From: Scatosoma sp045124465
GTDB lineage: Bacteria; Bacillota; Clostridia; Christensenellales; Borkfalkiaceae
NCBI GenBank assembly: GCA_045124465.1
Contig: JBGVLV010000022.1
Location: 1-64,000, forward strand
Length of the DNA: 64,000 nt
Direction of reading: 5' to 3'
Of this stretch, positions 7,222 through 16,413 are shown piece after piece. A program made the position numbers and the translations under genes. The notes beneath the pieces were generated by a model. That model was not told the origin of the DNA, did no database searches, and saw nothing but the letters and a program-made list of their open reading frames with translations. The stretch's first letter is position 1. Each line of letters starts with the position of its first letter.

Positions 7222-8000
7222 TTATTTGTATAGATATCGGCAATACCAACATAAAATATGCTATATACGACGGAAACGCGCTTAAAGTGTCTTTCCGCGT
7301 TGCGACCGATTTCAAAAAGACCTCGGACGAGTACGGCGCGCAGCTGACGGCTATGCTCGCGGCGAAAGGGATCTCGGTGGAGGACATCGGCGGCGGTATC
7401 GTTTCTTCCGTCGTACCCTCGCTCGATTACACGATCGAAAAAATGTGCGCGCTGTATTTGCAGATACAACCTCTCCACATCGCACCCGGCTTGAAGTCGG
7501 GACTGAATATCCGTTGCGACGACGCGCGGGAAGTGGGTGCGGACCGTATCGTCAACTGCGTTTCGGCGATTGTGGAATACGGCGACGGCAAACCGATGAT
7601 CGTCGTGGATTTCGGCACGGCGACCACGTTCAATATCATCAGCGCGAACAACGAGTTCATCGGCGGCGTTATCGCGCCGGGGATCAAAGGCTCGCTCGAC
7701 TCTCTCGTGAACGGAACGGCGAAACTGCCGCGCGTGGAGATCGAGGCGCCCAAGAGCATCATTGCGAAGAACACGGTGACGAATATGCAGGCGGGTATCG
7801 TGTTCGGGTTCGCGGGGCTTGTCGAATATATCGTCAAGCGGATCAAAAAAGAGCTTAAAACGAGCGACGTGAAAACGATCGCTACGGGCGGGTTCAGCAA
7901 TATCATTTCCAAAGAGATAGAATGTATCGACGTGGTGGACAAATTGTTGACGCTGAAAGGATTGAAATATCTTTACGATTTGAACGTACAGGAGAAATAA
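7218..8000 (+). CDS. coaX: Type III pantothenate kinase
   Basis: ATP-dependent phosphorylation of pantothenate, the first step of coenzyme A synthesis. The 260 residues match the type III (CoaX) family of the ASKHA fold. Visible motifs are DIGNTN (6-11, phosphate-binding), GADR (107-110, with the catalytic Asp109) and DFGTATT (131-137). Type III enzymes are not feedback-inhibited by CoA. It overlaps the upstream ECF S component by 4 bp, tying vitamin uptake to its trapping by phosphorylation. Confidence 0.96.
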   Translation: MIICIDIGNTNIKYAIYDGNALKVSFRVATDFKKTSDEYGAQLTAMLAAKGISVEDIGGGIVSSVVPSLDYTIEKMCALYLQIQPLHIAPGLKSGLNIRCDDAREVGADRIVNCVSAIVEYGDGKPMIVVDFGTATTFNIISANNEFIGGVIAPGIKGSLDSLVNGTAKLPRVEIEAPKSIIAKNTVTNMQAGIVFGFAGLVEYIVKRIKKELKTSDVKTIATGGFSNIISKEIECIDVVDKLLTLKGLKYLYDLNVQEK

Positions 8001-8140
8001 ACGGGGAAAATGTCGCGGGCAGGTATGCGTTGAACGGGTATCGGCTCCTTGAAATATAAAAGAAGAGAGACGGATATACTATGGAGAAAGAGGTAAGCAA
8101 AAAGATCAAAGGCGAAAGATCGTCCAAGGAGGTCACAAGT

Positions 8141-9427
8141 ATGACGAAGAAAGTTGGCGTAGCGATTTTGGGGCTGGGCGTCGTCGGCGGCGGCACGTAT
8201 AAAACGCTTGTCGAACATCACGACTTCTATTTGAAAACGCAAAACGTCGACGTCACCGTGGAATCGGTGTTGGTCCGTACGAAAGAAAAGGCGCTCGCGC
8301 TCGGCGTGCCCGAAGAGATCGTTGCAAACAATATCGCCGAAGTGGTCGCGAACCCCAACGTGGATATCGTCATCGAAACGATCGGCGGGGTCGGCGCGGC
8401 AAAAGAATATATCCTCGCGGCGCTCCGCGAGGGCAAGACCGTCGTCACGGCGAACAAAGAGCTTATCTGTAAATATTCCCACGAACTCGAACGCGTTGCA
8501 AAGCGCACGGGTTGCGGTCTGTATTACGAGGCGAGCTGCGTGGGCGGCGTGCCTATTATCCGCACCTTGCTCGACGGCGTGCAGGCGAATAACGTGCAGG
8601 AGATGATGGGTATCATCAACGGCACGACCAACTATATCCTCACCAAAATGACCCAAGAGGGCGCGGATTACGCCGAAACGCTCAAAGAGGCGCAAAAGCT
8701 CGGTTATGCCGAGGCGGATCCGACCGCCGACGTCGAGGGCTACGACGCGTTGTACAAACTCTCTATTTTGTCCTCGCTCGCATTCCATACCAAAGTACCG
8801 TATACCAAGATATTCCGCGAGGGTATCAGCGGGATCAGCGGCAAGGACATCGCGTACGGCAAAGAACTGGGGTATACCCTCAAACTGCTTGCCATCGGCA
8901 AGAACGGCGAAAAGGGTATCGAAACGCGCGTACACCCGACCTTTATTCCTACCTCCCACCCCTTGGCGAGCGTGAACGATTCGTTCAACGCCGTGTACTT
9001 GAAAGGCGACGCGGTAGGCGATATTATGCTGTACGGACGGGGCGCGGGCGCGTTCCCGACGGCGAGCGCGGTGGTCAGCGACGTTATCTACGCGGCGACC
9101 CATTGCGAGGTCAAGTATTCGACGTTCAAAAACAACGCGACGGCGGACAGCGACGTGAAATTCGTGTCCGATTTTGCGAGCGCGTACTATCTCAGACTGC
9201 TCGTGGACGATAAAGCGGGCGTACTCGCAAAGATCAGCGGTATTTTCGCAAAATACGGCATTTCCATCGTCGAGATCTCGCAAAAGAGCAAGGAAAGCGA
9301 CAGCGAGAAAGTACCCCTTCTCATCATCACCCACAAGACCACCGAGAACAGCGCGAAGAGCGCGGTCGCGAAGATCAACGCCTCCGGGTTGGCGGAAGTA
9401 CAAGCGATCATCAGAGTGGAACAGTAA
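8141..9427 (+). CDS. hom: Homoserine dehydrogenase with ACT domain
   Basis: NAD(P)H-dependent reduction of aspartate semialdehyde to homoserine, a branch point to threonine and methionine. The 428 residues show the Rossmann motif GLGVVGGGT (11-19), the substrate domain with YEASCVGGVPI and NGTTNYIL, then EADPTADVEGYDA and a C-terminal ACT domain (about the last 80 residues, with LLVDDKAGVLAKI). ACT domains usually allow inhibition by threonine. An in-frame ATG at 8081 exists, but AAGGAGG at 8126-8132 fixes the start at 8141. A terminator follows at 9455. Confidence 0.96.
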   Translation: MTKKVGVAILGLGVVGGGTYKTLVEHHDFYLKTQNVDVTVESVLVRTKEKALALGVPEEIVANNIAEVVANPNVDIVIETIGGVGAAKEYILAALREGKTVVTANKELICKYSHELERVAKRTGCGLYYEASCVGGVPIIRTLLDGVQANNVQEMMGIINGTTNYILTKMTQEGADYAETLKEAQKLGYAEADPTADVEGYDALYKLSILSSLAFHTKVPYTKIFREGISGISGKDIAYGKELGYTLKLLAIGKNGEKGIETRVHPTFIPTSHPLASVNDSFNAVYLKGDAVGDIMLYGRGAGAFPTASAVVSDVIYAATHCEVKYSTFKNNATADSDVKFVSDFASAYYLRLLVDDKAGVLAKISGIFAKYGISIVEISQKSKESDSEKVPLLIITHKTTENSAKSAVAKINASGLAEVQAIIRVEQ

Positions 9428-9454
9428 CGAACGTTGATTTAAAGGATAAAAAAT

Positions 9455-9491
9455 ACGCAAAAGGGAGGCGAAACGCCTTTCTTTGCGTTTT
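9455..9491 (+). terminator. Terminator or attenuator after hom
   Basis: ACGCAAA (9455-9461) pairs with TTTGCGT (9482-9488) around an inner AGGCG-AAA-CGCCT hairpin and is followed by TTTT. It lies only 18 bp before the next start codon, so it either ends hom or limits read-through into the desulfidase-like gene. Confidence 0.65.
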
Positions 9492-9509
9492 ACGAGGAAA
9501 AGAAAACTT

Positions 9510-10781
9510 ATGCTTACGAAAGAAATCTCCCGTCAGTACGTAGCCATTCTCAAAGAAGAACTCATTCCCGCCATGGGCTGTACCGAACCCATTTCCATCG
9601 CGTACGCCGTAGCCAAAGCCAGAGCGGTCTTGGGCGAATTTCCCTTGTCCGCAAAACTGGAAGTGAGCGGGAATATCGTCAAAAACGCGAAGAGCGTCAC
9701 CGTACCGCATACGGGCGGTATGCGCGGTATCGTTTCGGCGTTCGCCGCGGGGCTTGCGGCGGGCAACGCGGACGCGGAGCTGGAAACGCTTTCGAACGTG
9801 ACCGACGATCAGCTCGTCGAGATCGCGCGTATCAAAGAGACCTTTCCCGTCGAAGTGGCGACGCCCGAGGCGGCGCGGGTGTTCGATATCCGCGTGACCC
9901 TTTGTTCCAAAGACCATACGGCGTACGTGCGTATCGCGGATACGCATACGAATATCGTCTGTATCCGTAAGGACGGCGAAACGGTGTTCGAAAGATCGCT
10001 CGCCGACGAAACGGAAAAGACGGACAGGAGCGTTCTCAACGTAGAGGATATCCTCGCGTTCGCCGATACGGTGGATATAGAGGAGGTGCGCGAACTTCTC
10101 GACAGACAGATCGCATATAATATGGCGATAGCGGAAGAAGGGCTGAAAAACAATTACGGCGCGAACGTGGGCAAGGTGTTGCTCCGTTCCTATCAACCGG
10201 ACATCAAGATCACGGCGAAAGCGTACGCGGCGGCGGCGAGCGACGCGAGAATGAACGGTTGCGAACTGCCCGTCATCATCAATTCTGGCAGCGGAAACCA
10301 AGGCATTACGGCGTCCGTACCCGTCGTCGTTTACGCGCGGGGTTTGAGCGCGCCGCAGGAAAAACTCTATCGCGCGCTTTGCGTTTCCAACCTCGTTACG
10401 ATCCACTTAAAAGCGGGTATCGGCACGCTTTCCGCGTATTGCGGGGTCGTGTCCGCGGGCGCGGGCGCGGCGTGCGGTGTGGCGTACCTGCTCGGCGGCG
10501 GGAAAGCGGAGGTCACGCATACCCTCGTCAACGCGCTCGCGATCGATTCGGGCATCATCTGCGACGGCGCGAAAGCGAGTTGCGCGGCGAAGATCGCGAC
10601 GGCGGTGGAGAGCGGGCTGCTGGGATTGAATATGTATTATAACGGCAACCAGTTCTACGCGGGCGACGGGATCGTGAAAAAGGGCGTGGAAAACACGATC
10701 AAGAGCGTTTCCCGTCTGGCGCACGACGGCATGCGGGAAACGGATAAAGAGATCATTCGCATCATGCTCGACGCGGAATAA
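9510..10781 (+). CDS. L-cysteine desulfidase-like protein (UPF0597)
   Basis: A 423-residue member of the UPF0597 / serine dehydratase alpha-like family. The archaeal L-cysteine desulfidase of this family breaks cysteine into sulfide, ammonia and pyruvate with an iron-sulfur cluster held by three cysteines. Those positions appear conserved: Cys24 in GCTEP (23-27), Cys311 in AYCG and Cys351 in IICDGAK, with the same 40-residue spacing between the last two as in the archaeal enzyme. A glycine-rich SGSGNQG lies at 260-266. I place the start at ATG 9510 (GAGG 12 bp upstream) and not at an upstream in-frame codon. Serine or another amino acid could be the substrate. Confidence 0.85.
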   Translation: MLTKEISRQYVAILKEELIPAMGCTEPISIAYAVAKARAVLGEFPLSAKLEVSGNIVKNAKSVTVPHTGGMRGIVSAFAAGLAAGNADAELETLSNVTDDQLVEIARIKETFPVEVATPEAARVFDIRVTLCSKDHTAYVRIADTHTNIVCIRKDGETVFERSLADETEKTDRSVLNVEDILAFADTVDIEEVRELLDRQIAYNMAIAEEGLKNNYGANVGKVLLRSYQPDIKITAKAYAAAASDARMNGCELPVIINSGSGNQGITASVPVVVYARGLSAPQEKLYRALCVSNLVTIHLKAGIGTLSAYCGVVSAGAGAACGVAYLLGGGKAEVTHTLVNALAIDSGIICDGAKASCAAKIATAVESGLLGLNMYYNGNQFYAGDGIVKKGVENTIKSVSRLAHDGMRETDKEIIRIMLDAE

Positions 10782-10801
10782 AGCGGAAATAAACGTAAGG
10801 G

Positions 10802-10836
10802 GAAAAGGGACGGCGAGGCAAAAACCGTTCCTTTTC
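10802..10836 (+). terminator. Hairpin after the desulfidase-like gene
   Basis: A 12-bp stem (GAAAAGGGACGG with CCGTTCCTTTTC, one G-T pair) lies 21 bp after the stop. There is no clean T run after it, so termination is uncertain. Confidence 0.4.
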
Positions 10837-10933
10837 GCGCATAAAAAAGGAGTTTTTCCCGCTCCGCATTCGAAAAACAGAGCAAGATAGGGAAAGAATT
10901 TGTAAAATAATAGCTTTTTCGCCTTGAAAATCC

Positions 10934-10963
10934 TTGCTTTTTCCGACTGTTTTGTGGTACAAT
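10934..10963 (+). promoter_or_regulatory. Promoter of serC
   Basis: TTGCTT (10934-10939) and TACAAT (10958-10963) with 18-bp spacing. A small palindrome, AATCAAAATTTTTGATT, lies at the predicted start site and could be an operator; that is only a possibility. Confidence 0.6.
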
Positions 10964-11035
10964 GTTTCTAATCAAAATTTTTGATTAAAGAGGTCGGTTA
11001 ATTCGATTTTTTTGTTTGAAAGGAGAAGTTAAGAA

Positions 11036-12124
11036 ATGGAAAGAGTTTACAATTTTTCGGCTGGACCTTCGATGTTGCCCGAAGAGGTGCTGCGCCGTGC
11101 GGCGAGCGAGATGCTGTGCTATGAAGACAGCGGTATGTCCGTTATGGAAATGAGCCATCGATCTCCCGTCTACGAAAAGATCATTACGGACGCGGAAACG
11201 TTGCTCCGAAAGCTTATGAATATCCCCGACAACTACAAGGTGTTGTTCTTACAGGGCGGCGCGTCCACGCAGTTCGCCGCAGTACCGCTCAATCTTATGA
11301 ACGGCAGCGGCAAGGCGGATTATATCCTGTCCGGTCAGTTCTCGACGAAAGCGTACAAAGAGGCGCAAAAGTACGGCGACGCGGTCGCCGCCGCGTCGAG
11401 CAAGGACGCGAACTTCGCGTTCGTGCCCAAGACCGACCGTTCGTCTTTCCGCAAAGACGCCGATTACGTACATATCTGTTTCAACAACACCATTTACGGC
11501 ACGAAATTCCCGTATATTCCCGATACGGGGGATATTCCTCTCGTGGCGGATATGTCCTCGTGTATCATCAGCGAACCCGTGGACGTATCCAAATTCGGGC
11601 TTATCTACGCGGGGGCGCAGAAGAATATGGCGCCCGCGGGGCTTACCGTCGTCATCGTCAGGGAAGACCTTATCGGCAACGCCCGTCCGACGACGCCCGC
11701 TATGCTCGATTATAAACTGATGGCGGACAACGGGTCTATGTACAACACGCCGCCCTGCTATTGTATTTATATCGCGAAACTCGTATACGAGTGGATACTC
11801 GGACTCGGCGGGTTGGAAAAGATGAAGGAGCGCAACGAGAAAAAGGCGAAACTTCTGTACGACTATCTCGACGGTCAGAGTTATTACCTCGCGCCCGTGG
11901 AAAAGGAAAGCCGTTCGATGATGAACGTTACGTTTGTAACGGGCGACGCGGAACTGGACAAAAAGTTCGCGAGCGAGGCGAGCGCGGCGGGATTGAAAAA
12001 CCTCAAAGGCCACCGCTCGGTGGGCGGTATGCGCGCCTCGATCTACAACGCTATGCCGTACGAGGGCGTAGAAAAGCTCGTGGCGTTTATGAAAGAATTT
12101 GCAAAAAATAACCCGAAAGCGTAA
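11036..12124 (+). CDS. serC: Phosphoserine aminotransferase
   Basis: PLP enzyme converting 3-phosphohydroxypyruvate to O-phosphoserine with glutamate, second step of serine synthesis. The 362 residues match SerC. It begins with the typical YNFSAGPSMLPEEVL, has the GGAST phosphate/PLP motif (74-78) and the PLP-binding lysine K196 in GAQKNMAPAG; the C-terminus has HRSVGGMRASIYNAMP. AGGAG precedes the ATG. serA follows 84 bp downstream with its own promoter. Confidence 0.97.
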   Translation: MERVYNFSAGPSMLPEEVLRRAASEMLCYEDSGMSVMEMSHRSPVYEKIITDAETLLRKLMNIPDNYKVLFLQGGASTQFAAVPLNLMNGSGKADYILSGQFSTKAYKEAQKYGDAVAAASSKDANFAFVPKTDRSSFRKDADYVHICFNNTIYGTKFPYIPDTGDIPLVADMSSCIISEPVDVSKFGLIYAGAQKNMAPAGLTVVIVREDLIGNARPTTPAMLDYKLMADNGSMYNTPPCYCIYIAKLVYEWILGLGGLEKMKERNEKKAKLLYDYLDGQSYYLAPVEKESRSMMNVTFVTGDAELDKKFASEASAAGLKNLKGHRSVGGMRASIYNAMPYEGVEKLVAFMKEFAKNNPKA

Positions 12125-12143
12125 AAAAGCTGGCAGTACCCTC

Positions 12144-12171
12144 TTGACAAACGGAAAAAACGCGGTATAAT
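12144..12171 (+). promoter_or_regulatory. Promoter of serA - his operon
   Basis: Consensus TTGACA (12144-12149) and TATAAT (12166-12171) with 16-bp spacing, 38 bp before the serA start. No terminator is visible before hisIE ends, so this promoter could drive serA and all his genes. Confidence 0.85.
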
Positions 12172-12208
12172 AGACCGACGGACACGGGAGGGACAGGAGA
12201 AGATAAAT

Positions 12209-13372
12209 ATGTTAAAAGTCAAATTGATGAATAAAATAGCGAAAGTAGGCACGGACGTTCTCTCGCCCGCGAAATACGAAGTGGGCGCGGACGTCGAAAA
12301 CGAGGACGCGATCATGGTCCGTTCGGCGGCGTTGCACGATATGCCGTTCGGAGAAAATCTCCGCGCCATCGCGCGTTGCGGGGCGGGCGTGAACAACATT
12401 CCCGTAGACAAATGCACGAAAGCGGGCGTCGTCGTATTCAATACCCCGGGCGCGAACGCGAACGCGGTGAAAGAACTCGCGATCGCCGCGCTCATACTCG
12501 CCTCCCGCGATCTTGTGGGCGGTATCAAATGGGTGGAGGCGCTTGCGGGGCAGACGGGCGTTGCGAAAGCGGTCGAGGCGGGCAAGTCGGCGTTCGTCGG
12601 ACACGAGCTGGCGGGCAAAACGCTGGGCGTGGTCGGGCTTGGCGCGATCGGCGGTATGGTCGCGAACGCGGCGATATCGCTCGGCATGAACGTTATGGGC
12701 TACGATCCGTACATTACGGCGAAAGCGGCTTGGAGCCTTGCTCCGTCCGTACGGCAGGCGTCCGATTACGCGGAAATTTTCAAAAATTGCGACTATATCA
12801 CGTTGCACGTACCCGCTACGCCGCAGACGAAGAATATGATCTCGGAAAAGACGATCGCGCAGATGAAGGACGGGGTGCGTATCCTCAACCTTGCCCGCGC
12901 CGATCTCGTCAACGCCGAGGATATGAAAGCGGCGCTCAGGACCAAGAAAGTCGCGGTGTACGTGACCGATTTCCCCACGGACGAAACGGTGGGCGCGGAG
13001 GGCGTTATCGCCATTCCCCACCTCGGCGCGTCCACGGTGGAGTCGGAAGATCATTGCGCGGTGATGGCGGCGCAACAGCTCGACGAGTTTTTGACCTGCG
13101 GAAATATCCGCAACAGCGTGAATTTCCCGACGGTCTGCGTGCCGTATTCGGAAAAACCGCGCGTTTGCATTATGAACGAAAACGTTCCGAATATGCTTTC
13201 GCAGATAACCTCGACGTTCTCGGCGCAGAATATCAATATCGAGAACCTTGCCAACGGCTCGAAGGGCGAAACGGCGTATACCATCGTCGAAACGAACGTA
13301 AAAGCGAGCGAGGAGATACTCAAAGCGCTCGCCGCGATCGACGGGGTGTTCGGGGTCAGAGAATTTCATTGA
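12209..13372 (+). CDS. serA: D-3-phosphoglycerate dehydrogenase
   Basis: NAD-dependent oxidation of 3-phosphoglycerate, the committed step of serine synthesis. The 387-residue form has substrate- and nucleotide-binding domains with the Rossmann motif GLGAIG (143-148), DFPTDE and HLGAST near the active site, and a C-terminal ACT domain (about residues 318-387, starting VCIMNENVPNML). It lacks the extra domain of the long 520-residue enzymes. ACT implies possible serine feedback. hisZ begins only 27 bp after the stop, joining serine and histidine synthesis in one transcript. Confidence 0.96.
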   Translation: MLKVKLMNKIAKVGTDVLSPAKYEVGADVENEDAIMVRSAALHDMPFGENLRAIARCGAGVNNIPVDKCTKAGVVVFNTPGANANAVKELAIAALILASRDLVGGIKWVEALAGQTGVAKAVEAGKSAFVGHELAGKTLGVVGLGAIGGMVANAAISLGMNVMGYDPYITAKAAWSLAPSVRQASDYAEIFKNCDYITLHVPATPQTKNMISEKTIAQMKDGVRILNLARADLVNAEDMKAALRTKKVAVYVTDFPTDETVGAEGVIAIPHLGASTVESEDHCAVMAAQQLDEFLTCGNIRNSVNFPTVCVPYSEKPRVCIMNENVPNMLSQITSTFSAQNINIENLANGSKGETAYTIVETNVKASEEILKALAAIDGVFGVREFH

Positions 13373-13399
13373 TCGGAAGTAGGGAAGGAGAAAAGACGA

Positions 13400-14497
13400 A
13401 TGTCCGAAACGGTTTTGAAAAAAGAGGAACAGGTAGCGTTCGCGCTCCGTTCGCTTTATAAAAAATACGGGTATCTGCCGTATAAGATGAGCAAGTTCGA
13501 GCCGTACGATCTGTACGTGGCGAACAAGGAATTTTTGCTCGGCGACGGTGTGATAACGTTCAACGACACGGACGGAAAATTGCTCGCACTCAAACCGGAC
13601 GTGACCTTGTCCATCGTCAAAAACAGCGGCGACGAGGGTCAGAAACAAAAGGTATACTACAACGAGAACGTATACAGAATATCGGGCGAGACCAAGCAAT
13701 TCAAAGAGCTTATGCAAGTGGGCTTGGAGTGTATCGGCGACGTCGGCGTATACGACGTATACGAAACGGTCTGCCTTGCGGCGGAGAGCCTTGCGGAAAT
13801 ATCTCCGCAGTTCGTACTCGATATTTCCCACCTCGGCATTTTGTCGGGTATCTTCGACGAGATCGGCGCGGGGGAGAAATTCGCGGGCGAGGCGACAAGA
13901 CTACTCGCGGAAAAGAACCTGCACGAAACGCAGGCGCTGTGCGAGCGGTACGGTATCTCCGAGGAACAGACGGAAAAATTGCTCGTCGTCGTGCGTTCGT
14001 ACGGGGAGATGGAAAAGGTGCTAGCGGCGCTCGCGCCCCTTTGCGAAAACGGTAGCGCGGCGACGGCGTACGCGGAGCTGAAAACGCTCTGTTCGCTTTT
14101 GAAAAAGAGCAAATACGCCGAGCATATCCGTCTCGATCTTTCCGTCGTCAACGATATGAAATACTATAACGGCATCGTGTTCAAGGGCTTTGTCGAGGGG
14201 GTATGCGAAGGCGTGCTTTCGGGCGGGCGTTACGACAATCTGATGTCGAGAATGGGCAGGAGATCGGGCGCGATTGGGTTCGCGGTGTATCTCGATCTGC
14301 TCGAAGGTCTGCACGCGGAAAGAAAGGAGTACGACGTGGATACGCTCGTTTTGTACGACGGGGCGACCGACCTTGAAAAGCTGATAAAAACGGTGGACGA
14401 ACGGGTGAACGCGGGCGAAACGGTCAGCGCGCAAAAGGCGGCGGGAAAACTGCGGTTCAAACGGCTCGTCGATCTGACGAAGGAGGGGAAGAGATGA
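13400..14497 (+). CDS. hisZ: ATP phosphoribosyltransferase regulatory subunit
   Basis: HisZ, a catalytically inactive paralogue of histidyl-tRNA synthetase that forms an octamer with short HisG and confers histidine feedback. It shows class II synthetase-like features: KPDVTLSIVK (motif 2 region), DLSVVNDMKYYNGIVFKGF and SGGRYDNL near the C-terminus. Its 365 residues lack the anticodon-binding domain. It overlaps hisG by 4 bp (ATGA). GGAG precedes the ATG. Confidence 0.93.
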   Translation: MSETVLKKEEQVAFALRSLYKKYGYLPYKMSKFEPYDLYVANKEFLLGDGVITFNDTDGKLLALKPDVTLSIVKNSGDEGQKQKVYYNENVYRISGETKQFKELMQVGLECIGDVGVYDVYETVCLAAESLAEISPQFVLDISHLGILSGIFDEIGAGEKFAGEATRLLAEKNLHETQALCERYGISEEQTEKLLVVVRSYGEMEKVLAALAPLCENGSAATAYAELKTLCSLLKKSKYAEHIRLDLSVVNDMKYYNGIVFKGFVEGVCEGVLSGGRYDNLMSRMGRRSGAIGFAVYLDLLEGLHAERKEYDVDTLVLYDGATDLEKLIKTVDERVNAGETVSAQKAAGKLRFKRLVDLTKEGKR

Positions 14498-15126
14498 TCA
14501 ACATAGCGCTCCCCAAAGGGCGGCTCGGCGAACGGGTGTACGCCGCGTTCGAGAAGGCGGGGTTCGAGTGTCCGTCTATTAAAGAAAACAACCGCAAACT
14601 CATTTTCGAGAACGCGGAAAAGGGCGTTCGGTATTTTTGGGTAAAGCCCTCGGACGTGTCCATTTACGTGGAACGCGGGGCGGCGGATATCGGGGTATGC
14701 GGAAAGGATATCCTGAACGAATACGCGCCCGACGTGTACGAACTTCTCGATTTAAAAACGGGCGTTTGCCGTATGGCGGTCGCGGCGAAGAAGGGATTCC
14801 ACGACGACGGGGAAAGGACTTTGAAGGTGGCGACGAAGTTTGTCAACGCGGCGAAAGCGTTCTACGCGGGCAAGGGCAGGGATATCGACGTCATCAAGCT
14901 CAACGGCTCGATAGAGCTTGCGCCTATTTTGGGTCTGTCGGACGTGATCGTGGATATTGTGGAAACGGGTACGACGCTCAAAGAGAACGATCTCGAAGTG
15001 GTGGAAACGATATTCCCCATCAGCGCAAGACTGATCGCGAACAAAGCGAGTTTCAAATTCAAAACGTCGGAGATAGAACGCCTGATCGCGGGCGTGCAAA
15101 CGCTCATAGACGAAACGGGTGTGTAA
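14494..15126 (+). CDS. hisG: ATP phosphoribosyltransferase catalytic subunit, short form
   Basis: First step of histidine synthesis: ATP plus PRPP to phosphoribosyl-ATP. At 210 residues it is the short form, which lacks the C-terminal regulatory domain and needs HisZ. It begins with INIALPKGRLGE, and has ADIGVCGKD and the PRPP loop DIVETGTTLKEN. It is translationally coupled to hisZ and hisD follows after 3 bp. Confidence 0.96.
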   Translation: MINIALPKGRLGERVYAAFEKAGFECPSIKENNRKLIFENAEKGVRYFWVKPSDVSIYVERGAADIGVCGKDILNEYAPDVYELLDLKTGVCRMAVAAKKGFHDDGERTLKVATKFVNAAKAFYAGKGRDIDVIKLNGSIELAPILGLSDVIVDIVETGTTLKENDLEVVETIFPISARLIANKASFKFKTSEIERLIAGVQTLIDETGV

Positions 15127-15129
15127 GGT

Positions 15130-16413
15130 ATGATAAAGATTTTACGTTACGGAGAAGTGAGCGGCGAGGAGATCTTCGCGCGGAACAATCCCACGGCGAA
15201 CGTTTCCGAGGTCGTGTCGGAGATCATCGCGAAGGTGGCGGCGGAAAAGGACGCGGCGTTGCGCTTTTACGCGGAAAAATTCGATAAAGTCGTGCTTTCG
15301 GACTTGGAAGTTACGAAAGCGGAGATAGACGCCGCGTACGATAGCGCGGACAAAGAATTCATCGAGGTACTGGAAGAGGCGGCGGAGAATATCCGCGCGT
15401 TCCATTCCAAACAAGTGCGCGAGGGGTTCTCGTTATCTAAACGGGACGGCGTCGTTATCGGTCAGAAAATAACGCCCATCGAACGGGTCGGACTGTACGT
15501 TCCCGGCGGCACGGCGGCGTATCCCTCGACGGTGCTGATGGATTCCATTCCCGCCAAGATCGCGGGTTGCGCGGAGATCGTGATGGTGACCCCGCCCGCA
15601 AAAGACGGCGGCGTGAACCCGAATATCCTCGCGGCGGCGAAGGTCGCGGGCGTGGACCGTATTTTCAAGGTCGGCGGCGCGCAGGCGGTGGCGGCGCTTG
15701 CGTACGGTACGGAGAGCATACCCAAAGTAGACAAGATCGTGGGTCCCGGAAACGCGTTCGTCGCGGAGGCGAAAAAACAGGTGTTCGGCAGGGTGTCGAT
15801 AGACATGATCGCGGGACCGAGCGAAATACTCGTCGTTGCGGACAATACGAACGATCCCGCGTTTATCGCGGCGGACTTGCTTTCGCAAGCGGAACACGAC
15901 AAAAACGCGAGCGCGGTGCTCGTCACCGACGACGAGGCGTTTGCCTGCGCGGTGTCCGAACAACTCGAAAAACAGATCCCCAAGCTCTTGCGCGCGGAGA
16001 TCGCGCGAAAGTCGATAGACGACAACGGGAAGATCATCGTCGCGGAGGATCTGCACTCGGCGATAGACGTCGCCAACGAGATCGCGCCCGAGCATTTGGA
16101 GCTTTGCGTGGACGATCCGTTTAAATATCTCGACGAAATCAAACACGCGGGATCGGTGTTCCTCGGCAAAAACTGTCCCGAGGCGCTCGGCGATTATTTC
16201 GCGGGTCCCAACCATACCCTTCCGACGAGCGGCACGGCGAGATTTTCTTCGCCCCTGTCCGTGGACGATTTCGTAAAGAAAACGCAGTTCACCTATTACA
16301 CGGAAAAAGCGCTCGGAGAGGTCGCGGACAAGATCGCGTATTTCGCGAACAAGGAAGGGTTGCAAGGTCACGCCAAGAGCGCGACGATACGGTTCGAGAA
16401 GAAATATGAGTAA
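15130..16413 (+). CDS. hisD: Histidinol dehydrogenase
   Basis: Zinc- and NAD-dependent oxidation of histidinol to histidine, the last two oxidations of the pathway. The 427 residues show VPGGTAAYPST, GGAQAVAALAYGT, GPGNAFVAEAKK and IAPEHLEL, the last containing the catalytic Glu-His pair; GPNHTLPTSGTARF supplies further active-site residues. It overlaps hisC by 8 bp. Confidence 0.97.
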   Translation: MIKILRYGEVSGEEIFARNNPTANVSEVVSEIIAKVAAEKDAALRFYAEKFDKVVLSDLEVTKAEIDAAYDSADKEFIEVLEEAAENIRAFHSKQVREGFSLSKRDGVVIGQKITPIERVGLYVPGGTAAYPSTVLMDSIPAKIAGCAEIVMVTPPAKDGGVNPNILAAAKVAGVDRIFKVGGAQAVAALAYGTESIPKVDKIVGPGNAFVAEAKKQVFGRVSIDMIAGPSEILVVADNTNDPAFIAADLLSQAEHDKNASAVLVTDDEAFACAVSEQLEKQIPKLLRAEIARKSIDDNGKIIVAEDLHSAIDVANEIAPEHLELCVDDPFKYLDEIKHAGSVFLGKNCPEALGDYFAGPNHTLPTSGTARFSSPLSVDDFVKKTQFTYYTEKALGEVADKIAYFANKEGLQGHAKSATIRFEKKYE

